Below are positions 1 through 8,969 of a stretch of DNA of 64,000 nucleotides, piece after piece; the first letter of the stretch is position 1, and every line of letters begins with the position of its first letter. Source of the DNA: Clostridium sp. MB40-C1 (lineage in GTDB: Bacteria; Bacillota; Clostridia; Clostridiales; Clostridiaceae). The position numbers and the translations under genes were made by a program. The stretch covers positions 1,178,001 to 1,242,000 of the forward strand of contig NZ_CP133189.1 of assembly GCF_030913655.1 (NCBI RefSeq). The letters run 5' to 3'. The notes beneath the pieces were generated by a model. It made no database searches, was not told the DNA's origin, and worked only from the letters and a program-made list of their open reading frames with translations.

Positions 1-677
1 ATGGTAAGTTATTTAATGATGAGGTTAACTTTGACCGAGATTGGATTGATGAAGCAAGAAGATATTATACAAACATTGTAGGTAAGTATGGCCCTCATGT
101 TCAATCTCTTTTAAAGAAGGCAAGTAGTATAGATATTAAGACTATTTGTCCGCTACATGGACCAGTATGGCGTAATGATTTTGGGTACTTTTTAGATAAA
201 TATGACAAGTGGAGTCGTTATGAACCTGAAGAAAAAGGTGTAATGATTGTTTATGGAACAATGTATGGAAATACAGAAGCAGCTGCCAACGATTTAGCAA
301 CGAGATTAGTGAAAAAAGGAATGAGTAATGTAGTTATGTATGATGTTTCAAAAACTCATGTTTCTTATTTGATTTCTGAGACGTTTAAATATAGTCATGT
401 GGTTCTTGCTTCTGTAACTTACAATTTGAAGATTTATCCACCAATGCTAAACTATATAACAGATATGAAGGCATTGAATCTTCAAAAACGTACTTTTGCT
501 CTTATAGAAAATGGTTCATGGGCTCCTCAATCTGGTAAATTGATGCGTGAACTTTTGGATGATATGAAAGAAATGACTATTTTAGACAATGAGATGTCAG
601 TAAGTTCTAGCATGAAAGAAGAAGAGGGAGATTTAATGGACTCTCTTGCTGATAGCCTTATCGAGTCAATGAAGTAG
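1..677 (+). CDS. FprA-type flavodiiron protein, 3' part (5' end outside window)
   Basis: The reading frame that ends at 675-677 is open all the way to the left edge (codons from position 3), so this is the C-terminal part of a larger protein rather than a gene starting at the internal ATG at 243. The part before 243 contains CPLHGPVWR, the typical last histidine region of the beta-lactamase-like diiron domain. After it comes a flavodoxin domain beginning MIVYGTMYGNTEAAAN, the FMN phosphate-binding loop. This two-domain order is that of A-type flavoproteins, which reduce O2 or NO in the cytoplasm of anaerobes to protect them. Electron donor (rubredoxin) is not in view. A hairpin follows the stop. 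Confidence 0.85.
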   Translation, partial: GKLFNDEVNFDRDWIDEARRYYTNIVGKYGPHVQSLLKKASSIDIKTICPLHGPVWRNDFGYFLDKYDKWSRYEPEEKGVMIVYGTMYGNTEAAANDLATRLVKKGMSNVVMYDVSKTHVSYLISETFKYSHVVLASVTYNLKIYPPMLNYITDMKALNLQKRTFALIENGSWAPQSGKLMRELLDDMKEMTILDNEMSVSSSMKEEEGDLMDSLADSLIESMK

Positions 678-698
678 AGAAATTTAGCTTCCCACTTC

Positions 699-725
699 TA
701 GTTTTTAATTATGCAACTTCCTCAA
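699..725 (+). repeat. Right-end remnant of dispersed palindromic repeat
   Basis: The stretch reading TAATTATGCAACTTCCTCAA resembles the right end of the dispersed repeat seen in full at 4832-5020. It is short and degenerate, so it may be a relic or chance similarity in AT-rich DNA. Confidence 0.3.
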
Positions 726-745
726 GCAGTTAATAATACTAATTT

Positions 746-782
746 AGGATCAATTCATGGATAAAATCCGTGAGTTGATCCT
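746..782 (+). terminator. Hairpin after flavodiiron gene
   Basis: A 16-nt arm AGGATCAATTCATGGA (746-761) pairs with TCCGTGAGTTGATCCT (767-782) across a 5-nt loop. The T-run after it is weak (TTAATGTTT), so it may be a terminator or a simple RNA-stabilising hairpin. Confidence 0.55.
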
Positions 783-945
783 TTAATGTTTAGAAGTAAA
801 TAGTTATCATTATGGATTTTAAATAAAGAATATAGTTAACTAGAGTATTAATGAGTATGAAATATGAAGTAAGGATAGATTGACATAAGAACATGTGTTT
901 GATACTATAAGTTATAAATTATTTTAATAAATAAGGAGGATACTA

Positions 946-1620
946 ATGTATATGGATATAAAACATAGAAAAATAATAGAAATTGTTAAAGACAAATTAA
1001 CTTGTTCAGCTCATAATCTAGATCATGTATTTAGAGTTTATAATCTTTGCTTGTTACTTTCAAAATATGAGAAAGATGTTGATTTAGAGATTTTGATTCC
1101 AGCAGCATTATTACATGATATAGCAAGAGTAGAAGAGAGCGAGGATAAGACAGGAGAAATTGACCATGCTGTTTTAGGAAGTAAAATTGCTGAGGATATA
1201 TTAAGAAAATTAGAATATGAAGAAGAAAAAATCCAAAAGATAAAGCATTGCATTGTAGCACATAGGTTTAGAACTGGAAACGAGCCTAATACAATAGAAG
1301 CAAAAATACTTTTTGATTCAGATAAGCTTGATATTATTGGTGCAACTGGAATTGCTCGCTCTTTTATGTTAGCAGGGCAATTTGGACAAAGATTAACAGT
1401 AGATGAGTCACTTGATGACTATTTAAATAATAACACTGTAGAAAATGGTAGATTAAAAGATGTTTCTAAACATACACCTTTCATTGAATATGAAGTAAAA
1501 TTAAAAAAAATTCCTCATAAACTATATACACAAAAAGCAAGAGAAATGGGAGATGAAAGGCTAAAGTTTATGGAAGAATATTTTAATAGATTAAAATTAG
1601 AAATAGAAGGTATTGAATAG
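946..1620 (+). CDS. HD domain-containing protein (putative phosphohydrolase)
   Basis: A 224-residue cytoplasmic protein. The N-terminal half has the HD-superfamily metal-binding pattern: H at about residue 26 (NLDHVFRV), then LLHDIAR near residue 54, then H in IVAHRF and a D further on (ILFDSDKLD). This family hydrolyses phosphate esters or nucleotides with a bound divalent metal; the natural substrate cannot be told from sequence. The start at 946 has a strong AAGGAGGA five bases upstream; an ATG two codons later is an alternative. It stands alone, with a long inverted repeat after it. Confidence 0.8.
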   Translation: MYMDIKHRKIIEIVKDKLTCSAHNLDHVFRVYNLCLLLSKYEKDVDLEILIPAALLHDIARVEESEDKTGEIDHAVLGSKIAEDILRKLEYEEEKIQKIKHCIVAHRFRTGNEPNTIEAKILFDSDKLDIIGATGIARSFMLAGQFGQRLTVDESLDDYLNNNTVENGRLKDVSKHTPFIEYEVKLKKIPHKLYTQKAREMGDERLKFMEEYFNRLKLEIEGIE

Positions 1621-1651
1621 AATCAGTTTGTGAAGAGAGTTTTAATATTAA

Positions 1652-1749
1652 GGGGCTGTCGCATTAAGAAATTTACATACAATATATTGTTTTAAAAGTT
1701 TAAATTTAACACAATATATTGTAGGATTTATTATTAGTGCGACAGCCCC
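1652..1749. repeat. 98-bp near-perfect inverted repeat with GGGGCTGTCGCA ends
   Basis: Two 39-bp arms face each other across a 20-bp AT spacer. The outer 12 bases (GGGGCTGTCGCA) and the inner 12 bases (ACAATATATTGT, itself a palindrome) match perfectly; the 15 bases between them match in part. The GGGGCTGTCGCA tip resembles terminal inverted repeats of some insertion sequences, so it may be a MITE or an IS-end pair. The T-rich tail after it means it can also act as a terminator for the HD-domain gene. Confidence 0.75.
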
Positions 1750-1887
1750 GATTTTTGGTTTTTTGAACTGAGGGGGGATTTATACATTAATTACATATTA
1801 AGAACAAAAGCTATATTAATGGAATTATTCCTACAATAGAAAATTTATTAATAAAAACGTATTTCAATTTGAAAATTTTATATAACA

Positions 1888-2103
1888 TTGTTGGCTGATT
1901 TTCATGATTTACTAAATCCAAATTATCCACAAAAAGCTAGAGTATTTTACTTTTCTATAATTGCTATAAATTTAATTGTCAGTATACTTTTAATTAATGG
2001 GATGGAAATAATTAGTCCTGAAATGGTTTTAGAAAAAATAGTAAGGCTTTTTGTACCAGGGGAGAACGGTTCAATAAATTTAATCTATACATATATTTTA
2101 TAA
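1888..2103 (+). other. Short unrecognised reading frame, possible gene remnant
   Basis: An open frame of 71 codons from a TTG, with one hydrophobic stretch (ARVFYFSIIAINLIVSILLI) and no ribosome binding site. I do not recognise it. It sits between the 98-bp inverted repeat and the sigma factor, in DNA that otherwise holds nothing clear. It may be the tail of a decayed membrane protein. Confidence 0.2.
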
Positions 2104-2184
2104 AACTTACCATATTTATTTAAAACTATAAAAATTGAACTTTTTACAAAGCTATGTCGTATTAAGGATAAAGGAGGGATAAAT

Positions 2185-2757
2185 TTGGCACTAAGTGATG
2201 AAGAATTAATTAATGAAATTCTTAAGGGAAACCAATCGGCTATGGAAGTACTTATAAATAGAAATTACAAATTAGTGTATGCGTTTGTATATAGAAACGT
2301 AGGAACATACCATACTGCACTAGATTTGACTCAAGAAAGTTTTATAAAAGTTATGAAAAACCTAAAAAGTTTTAAAAGTTATAAGGGTGATTTTCAACCT
2401 TGGATTTTAAAGATAGCTTTAAATGTATGTAAAGATTATTGGAAAAGTGCTTATGTTAAACATAGTACTGTTGATGATAGCTATTTAGATCAGGTTTATG
2501 AAGAGGAAAATGTTATAAATTATTTAGAAAAGGTTGAAGAAAGACAAGAAATTAAAAAAGCTATGATGCTATTACCAGAAGAACAAAGAGAAGTAATTAT
2601 ATTAAGATATTATAATGATTTGAAAATAAAGGATATAGCTAGTATAACAAAAATAAATGAATCTACTGTAAAGTCAAGATTAAGGCTTGCTATAGGAAAG
2701 CTTAAAAAATTACTACAAAGGAGGGATAATAGTGAAAAAAACAAGAAAACTATTTGA
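2185..2757 (+). CDS. ECF-type RNA polymerase sigma factor
   Basis: A 190-residue sigma-70 family factor of the extracytoplasmic-function type. Region 2 lies at about residues 15-85 (LVYAFVYRNVG, ALDLTQESFIKVMKNL, FQPWILKIALNVCKDYW) and region 4 at about 125-178 (LPEEQREVIILRYYNDLKIKDI and an HTH ending STVKSRLRLAIGKL). It would direct RNA polymerase to its own promoter set. The TTG start is supported by AAGGAGG eight bases upstream. Its 3' end overlaps the next gene by 26 bp, the usual arrangement for a sigma factor and its membrane partner, and an ABC exporter follows, suggesting an envelope-stress module. Confidence 0.88.
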   Translation: MALSDEELINEILKGNQSAMEVLINRNYKLVYAFVYRNVGTYHTALDLTQESFIKVMKNLKSFKSYKGDFQPWILKIALNVCKDYWKSAYVKHSTVDDSYLDQVYEEENVINYLEKVEERQEIKKAMMLLPEEQREVIILRYYNDLKIKDIASITKINESTVKSRLRLAIGKLKKLLQRRDNSEKNKKTI

Positions 2758-3538
2758 GGATAAAGAGTTTTTAGAGATTTCACAGGAAGAAATTGAAGAA
2801 CTTTTAGATAATTTTAATAGCTATAGTATTGAGTATCCTACCCAAAATCAAATAGATGAATGTGTAGAAAATTTAAGGACTTATGTTCCTAAAAAGAAAA
2901 GTTTATTACAGTGGTTTGAAAAACTATTATTGAGAGGTCAAATTGAAATAACTTATATAAATAAGTTATATTGGCTTATAAGCACTTTAATATTTTTAAT
3001 AACTTTTAAATTAGCTATAAATATGAGTATTAATCCTTATAAAATCATTATGTTAATAAGTCCTATTCCTTTGTTATTGGGATTTATAGAAATTTTTAAG
3101 GGAAAAGAAAATAATATGTTAGAGCTAGAGCTAAGCTTTAAAATTTCAGGTAAACAAATAATACTTAGTAGAATTATAATAATAGGAATTTTCAATATTA
3201 TTTTAAATACTGCTATGAGTATATTGTTTTTTCAAAATGGAATGGATGTACAATTATTAAAAATTAATATATTTTGGATGGTTCCCTTTGTTTGGATAAA
3301 TCTTATAGCATTTATTATAGCAAAAAACTTTAGAGGACATTATGTATCCTTAGGGGGTATAAGTTTTTGGATTTTATTAGTATCCATTTTGTCTAAAAAT
3401 GAGGATTTTATAGAAAAAATTATGTATGTAAATATAGGAATTTATATTGCTATGGCACTTGTTGGAATATATTTATATTATAGGGTTCTGAAAAAATATA
3501 TGAAAACGGAAGTACAAGATTTTCAATATCAAGAATAG
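2732..3538 (+). CDS. Membrane protein overlapping sigma factor gene, candidate anti-sigma factor
   Basis: A 268-residue protein starting at a GTG with AAAGGAGGG just upstream, inside the sigma factor gene. The first 80 residues are hydrophilic and cytoplasmic-looking; residues 80-260 contain about six hydrophobic segments (WLISTLIFLITF, IIMLISPIPLLLGFIEIF and later ones). I see no zinc-finger HxxxCxxC motif, so it is not a standard ZAS anti-sigma. Overlap with the sigma gene argues for coupled translation and a sensing or sigma-sequestering role, but this is inferred from position. It could instead be an accessory component of the ABC transporter. Confidence 0.65.
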   Translation: MKKTRKLFEDKEFLEISQEEIEELLDNFNSYSIEYPTQNQIDECVENLRTYVPKKKSLLQWFEKLLLRGQIEITYINKLYWLISTLIFLITFKLAINMSINPYKIIMLISPIPLLLGFIEIFKGKENNMLELELSFKISGKQIILSRIIIIGIFNIILNTAMSILFFQNGMDVQLLKINIFWMVPFVWINLIAFIIAKNFRGHYVSLGGISFWILLVSILSKNEDFIEKIMYVNIGIYIAMALVGIYLYYRVLKKYMKTEVQDFQYQE

Positions 3539-3618
3539 AATAAGTTATTTTATAGTAGTAGAGGAGCTTTATAAGTAAATTCTCACTAATAGAGGAAACT
3601 AGATAATTAATAATTCTT

Positions 3619-3671
3619 AATAAAACTTGCATGGATCTATACTATTTTTGAATTGTGCAATTCCCTCAACT
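3619..3671 (+). repeat. Right-end copy of dispersed palindromic repeat
   Basis: This stretch matches the last ~52 bp of the repeat at 4832-5020 with few changes (AATAAAACTTGCATGG, then CTATACTATTTTTGAATT, then GCAATT and CCTCAA). Only the right end is present. It lies between the candidate anti-sigma gene and the ABC ATPase gene. Confidence 0.75.
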
Positions 3672-3788
3672 ATATAATTTTAAAATTATGAAATTTTCTC
3701 AAGTATAAGAACTAATTTAAAATTTGGATTTTTTAACGAATAGCATTTGTATATTAAAATATTTAACAACATAATAGGGGAGATTTAT

Positions 3789-4658
3789 ATGAAACTTAAA
3801 ATAGATAATTTAACTAAAAAATATTCAGATAAGATAGCTATAAAAGACTTTTCTATAGAGATGACTGAAGGAGTTTATGGATTATTAGGACCCAATGGAG
3901 CAGGAAAAACCACCTTAATGAGGATGATTTCTGATGTACTTAATCCTACTAGTGGGCAGATTTTAGTAAATAATGTGGATAAAAATGATTTAGGAGAAAA
4001 TTATAGAGAGTTATTAGGCTATTTGCCTCAAGATATGGGATACTATAAAAATTTTACAGCAGAAAGATTTTTAAAGTATGTGGCAGCTTTAAAAGATCTT
4101 AATAAAAAAATAGCTAAGGAGAGAATAGAAGAACTTTTAAGTGTTGTTGGACTTACTGATTATAGAAATAAAAAAGTAGGTAAATTTTCTGGTGGGATGA
4201 GACAAAGATTAGGTATAGCTCAAGCACTTTTAAACAATCCAAAGATTTTAATATTAGATGAGCCTACAGCAGGTTTAGACCCTAAAGAGAGAATACGTTT
4301 TAGAAATTTAATTTCAGATATATCTAAAGATAGAATTATTATTTTGTCTACTCATATTGTTGGAGATATAGAGTATATTGCAAAACAGGTTATCTTAATA
4401 AAAGAGGGACAACTTATTAAATCTTCAATGGGGGATATACTTTTAAAAGAAATGGAAGGAAAAGTTTGGAAAGTAGAACTAGAGGAAAAAGATATAGCTA
4501 AGTATGAGGATACATATCAAGTAGTAAATATTATGAGAAAAAAAGACAAAGTTCAGCTTAGGATATTAAGCACTTATAAGCCAGGGGAAAATGCTATAGA
4601 TGTTGAACCTAATTTTGAAGATATGTATATGTATTATTTTAATGAAAAGATAGAGTAG
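3789..4658 (+). CDS. ABC transporter ATP-binding protein
   Basis: A 289-residue ABC ATPase: Walker A GPNGAGKTT (about residue 36), Q-loop LPQDMGYY, signature FSGGMRQRLG, Walker B ILILDEPTAGLDP, and the H-loop histidine in ILSTHIV. It powers an exporter whose permease is encoded at 5041-6240. The start at 3789 (ATG-AAA-CTT) is chosen over an upstream ATG at 3747 because GGGGAG lies six bases before it. The C-terminal ~80 residues after the ATPase core are typical of exporters of the CcmA/BcrA type. Separated from its permease by 380 bp carrying a full repeat copy. Confidence 0.9.
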   Translation: MKLKIDNLTKKYSDKIAIKDFSIEMTEGVYGLLGPNGAGKTTLMRMISDVLNPTSGQILVNNVDKNDLGENYRELLGYLPQDMGYYKNFTAERFLKYVAALKDLNKKIAKERIEELLSVVGLTDYRNKKVGKFSGGMRQRLGIAQALLNNPKILILDEPTAGLDPKERIRFRNLISDISKDRIIILSTHIVGDIEYIAKQVILIKEGQLIKSSMGDILLKEMEGKVWKVELEEKDIAKYEDTYQVVNIMRKKDKVQLRILSTYKPGENAIDVEPNFEDMYMYYFNEKIE

Positions 4659-4831
4659 ATAGCCTTAGTAGTATTAAGTCAAATTTTAAAGCAATATAAA
4701 GTTATTATAAAAATTCTTGGGATTTTACTCCTTAGATATTTTTTTACTGCTATTTTAAAGAAAATGAGGTGTTAGAATAGACAAATATAGGATAAAACAA
4801 GTTATATCAATTATGAAAAATTAACTTTATA

Positions 4832-5020
4832 AATTGAGTAATTTGCATAATTACTAGTTATAAATGCGAAATGCAAGTTTTAGTGTGAACAGCGCCTTAA
4901 AATTTCTCTTTGACTACATTTTGAGCTTATTCTGAACCTAAAAAGAGAAATTTTCGAAGCAGAGAACAATAAAACTTGCATGGAGCTATACTATTTTTGA
5001 ATTATGCAATTTCCTCAATT
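4832..5020 (+). repeat. Dispersed imperfect-palindromic element, full copy A (189 bp)
   Basis: The ends are AATTGAG and CTCAATT. The two halves pair imperfectly over about 80 bp: left ATGCAAGTTTTA with right TAAAACTTGCAT, and AAAATTTCTCTTT with AAGAGAAATTTT, around an unpaired centre of about 28 bases that includes TTATTCTGAACCTA. A second full copy lies at 59626-59808, with partial copies at 3619-3671 and 31542-31645. No reading frame inside. It occupies most of the gap between the ABC ATPase and permease genes. Confidence 0.85.
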
Positions 5021-5040
5021 AGATAACAGGAGGATTAAAT

Positions 5041-6240
5041 ATGGAGTTATTGAAACAGGAGTTATATAAAATATTTTCTAGAAAGTATTTATTTTTAATA
5101 CTAGCTTTAATGCTTTTTCTAGCTCATGGGTATACTGTAGCTATGATATTTCACCAAGGTAATAAACCCAATATACTATATAATTATACAAAACCTTTTG
5201 AAGGAAAAATAACCAAGGAAAAAGAAGAAAAAATATCTGATCTTCTTAAAATTAATAAAGATAATGAAAATACAGAAATATATAAAACAATATGGAATAG
5301 TTATTCTGAACAAAAGAGGCCAAGATTTGTAGCCATATCTGATGTTTTAAGAAAGGCTGACCCACTTTTTTATAATGAAAAGCTGGATAATAGATTACAT
5401 GATTTTAAAGGATACAAATTAGATGAATTAGATAGTAATTTAAAAGAACTTAAAAAAGCAGGAAAAGAAAATACTTATGAATATAGAAATAAGAACGCTG
5501 CTAATAATATGTATAAAAAACTTTCAGAAGCTAAATTTTTTTATGTAGATAGTTGGGAGTATATAGTGACATTTACGAATAATTCAAATTTGAAGATGAT
5601 AGTTATAATGCTTCTATTAGGGGTTTCACCTATTTTTTCAGAGGAATACAAAACTGGGGTATCTACAATAATTTTATCCAGTAAAAAAGGTAGAAGCAAG
5701 TGTATTACAGCAAAGATATTGGCAGCTATTATATATGCTATATTTGTAGTTTTTATATGTAATTTTATAAGTACTATGTTAATAACTAAATTGTATGGAA
5801 TAGAAGGACTTAATGCACCTATGCAATGTTTATTTAATTTTAGTTGTTCCCCTTATAATTTTACTATAGCACAGTTTAACCTTGCTTTATTTTTTACAAC
5901 CATACTGGGAGCTATATTATTTGTAATATTGATACTACTAATATCTAACATTACTAAATCTTCTATGATGACTTTCTTTATTTCTGGTTTTATATTTGTA
6001 TTTCCAATGTTATTAGAAAAATTGGTTGGCATGGCTAATGTTTGGTGGGAAAAGCCTTTAATTAGTTTAAGTATTACACAAATTCTTAGTGCCACAAAAA
6101 TATATGAGGTATTTAGTACAATTAAGGTATTTGGACATCCTTTAATATATCCTTATTTTATTTTAATTTATTCTGTTGTATTAGGAATGTTATTAACTTA
6201 TGTTCTGCATAAGAAATTAAAACATGAAGAAGTAAAGTAA
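5041..6240 (+). CDS. ABC transporter permease (ABC-2 type)
   Basis: A 399-residue membrane protein: one hydrophobic segment at residues 14-36 (YLFLILALMLFLAHGYTVAMIF), a long extracellular stretch to about residue 180, then five or so membrane segments (MIVIMLLLGVSPIFSEEY; ILAAIIYAIFVVFICNFIS; LALFFTTILGAILFVILILL; MMTFFISGFIFVFPMLL; LIYPYFILIYSVVLGMLL). This topology is that of ABC-2 permeases that partner with a separate ATPase. The ATG has AGGAGG seven bases upstream. Probably one unit with the ATPase at 3789, though the repeat lies between them. Confidence 0.82.
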   Translation: MELLKQELYKIFSRKYLFLILALMLFLAHGYTVAMIFHQGNKPNILYNYTKPFEGKITKEKEEKISDLLKINKDNENTEIYKTIWNSYSEQKRPRFVAISDVLRKADPLFYNEKLDNRLHDFKGYKLDELDSNLKELKKAGKENTYEYRNKNAANNMYKKLSEAKFFYVDSWEYIVTFTNNSNLKMIVIMLLLGVSPIFSEEYKTGVSTIILSSKKGRSKCITAKILAAIIYAIFVVFICNFISTMLITKLYGIEGLNAPMQCLFNFSCSPYNFTIAQFNLALFFTTILGAILFVILILLISNITKSSMMTFFISGFIFVFPMLLEKLVGMANVWWEKPLISLSITQILSATKIYEVFSTIKVFGHPLIYPYFILIYSVVLGMLLTYVLHKKLKHEEVK

Positions 6241-6611
6241 TTTTATATAAGAAATTTTGTTTCTAATCTAGGTTTCAATATATCTATATTTATATAGTTT
6301 GTATAATTATAAATGTAATGGAAATAATTTTTTAATAGTAGTTTATTAATATCAATATATTATATTAAATAATGGCAAAAACTAAGTCCAACCATTATAG
6401 GAATAATTATTGTTTATATAAAATTTGATAAATTAATAAAAAAGATGTTATGTAAGAAAAACATGAGAACGGTCATGAAACGTATAATCATGGCTTTGTT
6501 CTTATACATGAATAGTTGTATATATCGTGAAATATTTGGAGAAAATAGATTAGATAATTTAATTTTATAATTGTTTAAATTAACATAGTAAGATAAATTT
6601 TTGTAGAAAGG
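6241..6611. other. Intergenic region, nothing recognised
   Basis: 371 bp of AT-rich DNA between the ABC permease and the molybdenum hydroxylase operon. No convincing gene, strong hairpin or repeat copy. It presumably contains the promoter for the downstream operon, but I cannot pick one out with confidence. Confidence 0.5.
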
Positions 6612-6623
6612 GTGCAAGTGTAC

Positions 6624-8969
6624 TTGAGTAATATAAATACAATTGGTATAAGTGTACCAAGAAAAGAAGCTTTTGATAAAGTTACAGGAGTAGCAAAATA
6701 TACTGATGATACAAACTTTCCTGGTATGTTACATGCAAAAATACTCACGAGTCGTTATGCACATGCTAAAATTAAATCAATTAATATATCTGAAGCTAAA
6801 AAATCATTAGGGGTTCAAGAAATAATAACAGGGGATTATTTTCCTGTACTCTGTGGAGCAACTCTAGAGGATAGACCACCAATAGCAAGAGAAAAGGTTC
6901 GTTATTATGGTGAACCTGTTGCCGTAGTTATCGCAAATAACGAACAGCAAGCAATGAAAGCTTTAAAGCTAATAAATGTAGAGTATGAATCCTTACCTGT
7001 TGTTAATTCAATAAGTGATGCATTAAAACCAAATGCAACTCTTATACATGAGGATCTAAACCAATATAACCATGCAGTGCATGATGTATATCCTGAACAA
7101 AATACTAATATTTCACACCGAATTCAAATAAGAAAAGGTGATGCGACAAAGGGATGGAGAGAAAGTGAAATTACAGTAGAGGGAAATTTTTCTCTTCCAC
7201 AGTCAGATCATATTGCAATGGAAACTCGAAATGTGAGAGCACAAATTATGCCTAGTGGTAGAGTAGTAATTTATACTTCTTCACAAGCACCTTATGTTGT
7301 TAAAAAGATTCTAAGTAAATATTATAATATACCAGAAGGAAATATAATTGTTAAAGTACCATTTGTAGGTGGAGGATTTGGTGGTAAAGTACCTGTTCAA
7401 TTAGAAATTATAGCATATCTTGCTTCAAAGGCTGTCAATGGTAAACTAGTTAAAATAGCTAACTCAAGAGAAGATGATATTAAAACTTCACCATGTAAAA
7501 TTGGGCTTGAGGCAAACTTAAAAATAGGTGCCTCAAGGGATGGAATTATTAAAGTTCTCGAAGCTAGTTATATGGTAGATGGAGGAGCATATACAGATAT
7601 TGGTCCACGTATGGCTAAAGCCATAGCAGTAGATTGTTCTGGACCATATAATATTGAAAATGTATGGTGTGATTCAATATGTGTTTATACTAATCATACT
7701 TATGTTACTTCCTATCGAGGATTTGGTCATGCAGAATATACTTTCTGCATGGAAAGAATGATGGATAAATTAGCAATAAAACTTGGTATTGATCCCTTAG
7801 AATTAAGGTCTAACAATGCCATAAAACCTGGACAGTATACACCGACACAAGTAAAAACAACATTAAGTAATGTAGGTAAACTGGAAGATTGCTTAACAAA
7901 GTTAAAGGAATTAGCAAAGTGGGATGAAGGTCAAGTAATAAAAACGGATAATGGCATGATAAGGGCAAAGGGAATAGGTTGTTTTTGGAAAATATCAAAT
8001 ACATCTACTAATATTGTTTCTGGAGCTTTCCTAACTTTTAATACAGATGGAAGTATAAATCTTAATTGTGGAGCAGTTGAAATTGGATCCAGTACAAAAA
8101 CTACTTTAGCCCAAATACTTGCTGAAAAATTAAAAATGGATGTAGATAGAATTCATGTAATGATGGGAGTAGATACTCAAGTTTCCCCAGAACATTGGAA
8201 AGTTGCTGCAAGTATGACAACCTTTATGGGAGGTAGGGCAGTTCTTAGAGCTGCTGACGATCTTATAAGGCAGTTAAAAAGCTTAGCAGCTACTATTATG
8301 AAATCCCCACAAGAAGACCTAGAAATTTCAGAAGAAAAAGTGTATTTAAAACAAGATCCAGAAATATATGTTTCATTCAAGGATTTAGCACGAGGCCATA
8401 AACAATCTAATGGTCTTGCAATCGAAGGACAAATACTTGGACGTGGAAGTTTTATAATGAATCATATTACTGATATAGATATTGAAACAGGAAAAGGTAA
8501 ACCAGGGCCAGCATGGACTGTAGGTGCTCAAGCTGTTGAGATTGAATATGATCCTACTAAATATACATATAGACTTTTAAAAGCAATTACTGTTATAGAT
8601 GCGGGTAAACTGCTTAATCCTAAAAACTCGAGAGGACTAGTAATGGGAGGTATAAATATGGGATTTGGCATAGCTACTAGGGAAGCTTTCACATATGATG
8701 AGTATGCTAGATTACAAACCACTACACTGCGAACTTATAAGGTAATGAGATTTGGTGAAAATCCTGAATACATAATTGATTTTATTGAAACACCTCAAAT
8801 TGACGCACCATTTGGGGCACGTGGATTTGCTGAGCATGGAATAATAGCAATTCCAGCTGCATTTGGAAATGCTATTTCACATGCAGCAGAGTATGAATTT
8901 GACAAACTGCCTATTACACCTGAACTAATTTGGAAAGCTAAGACAGGAGGAAAGTATGGTACCCTTTGA
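6624..8969 (+). CDS. xdhA: Xanthine dehydrogenase family protein, molybdopterin-binding subunit
   Basis: About 781 residues, the size expected of a separate Mo subunit. Visible: N-terminal KVTGVAKYTDD, the MPT-binding loop VGGGFGGKVP, SYRGFGHAEYTFCMERMMDKLA, and GARGFAEHG near the C-terminus, whose Glu is in the position of the catalytic base. It hydroxylates a purine or other N-heterocycle at the Mo centre in the cytoplasm, passing electrons to the FeS and FAD subunits that follow. Starts GTG 6612, GTG 6618 and TTG 6624 are in frame; TTG 6624 is best placed nine bases after AAGGGTG. The 3' end overlaps the next gene by 14 bp. Substrate not determined. Confidence 0.88.
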   Translation: MSNINTIGISVPRKEAFDKVTGVAKYTDDTNFPGMLHAKILTSRYAHAKIKSINISEAKKSLGVQEIITGDYFPVLCGATLEDRPPIAREKVRYYGEPVAVVIANNEQQAMKALKLINVEYESLPVVNSISDALKPNATLIHEDLNQYNHAVHDVYPEQNTNISHRIQIRKGDATKGWRESEITVEGNFSLPQSDHIAMETRNVRAQIMPSGRVVIYTSSQAPYVVKKILSKYYNIPEGNIIVKVPFVGGGFGGKVPVQLEIIAYLASKAVNGKLVKIANSREDDIKTSPCKIGLEANLKIGASRDGIIKVLEASYMVDGGAYTDIGPRMAKAIAVDCSGPYNIENVWCDSICVYTNHTYVTSYRGFGHAEYTFCMERMMDKLAIKLGIDPLELRSNNAIKPGQYTPTQVKTTLSNVGKLEDCLTKLKELAKWDEGQVIKTDNGMIRAKGIGCFWKISNTSTNIVSGAFLTFNTDGSINLNCGAVEIGSSTKTTLAQILAEKLKMDVDRIHVMMGVDTQVSPEHWKVAASMTTFMGGRAVLRAADDLIRQLKSLAATIMKSPQEDLEISEEKVYLKQDPEIYVSFKDLARGHKQSNGLAIEGQILGRGSFIMNHITDIDIETGKGKPGPAWTVGAQAVEIEYDPTKYTYRLLKAITVIDAGKLLNPKNSRGLVMGGINMGFGIATREAFTYDEYARLQTTTLRTYKVMRFGENPEYIIDFIETPQIDAPFGARGFAEHGIIAIPAAFGNAISHAAEYEFDKLPITPELIWKAKTGGKYGTL

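Noticed and set aside
6414-6617. 67-codon minus-strand frame before the hydroxylase operon
   Set aside because: AT-rich chance frame, no ribosome site, no family resemblance.
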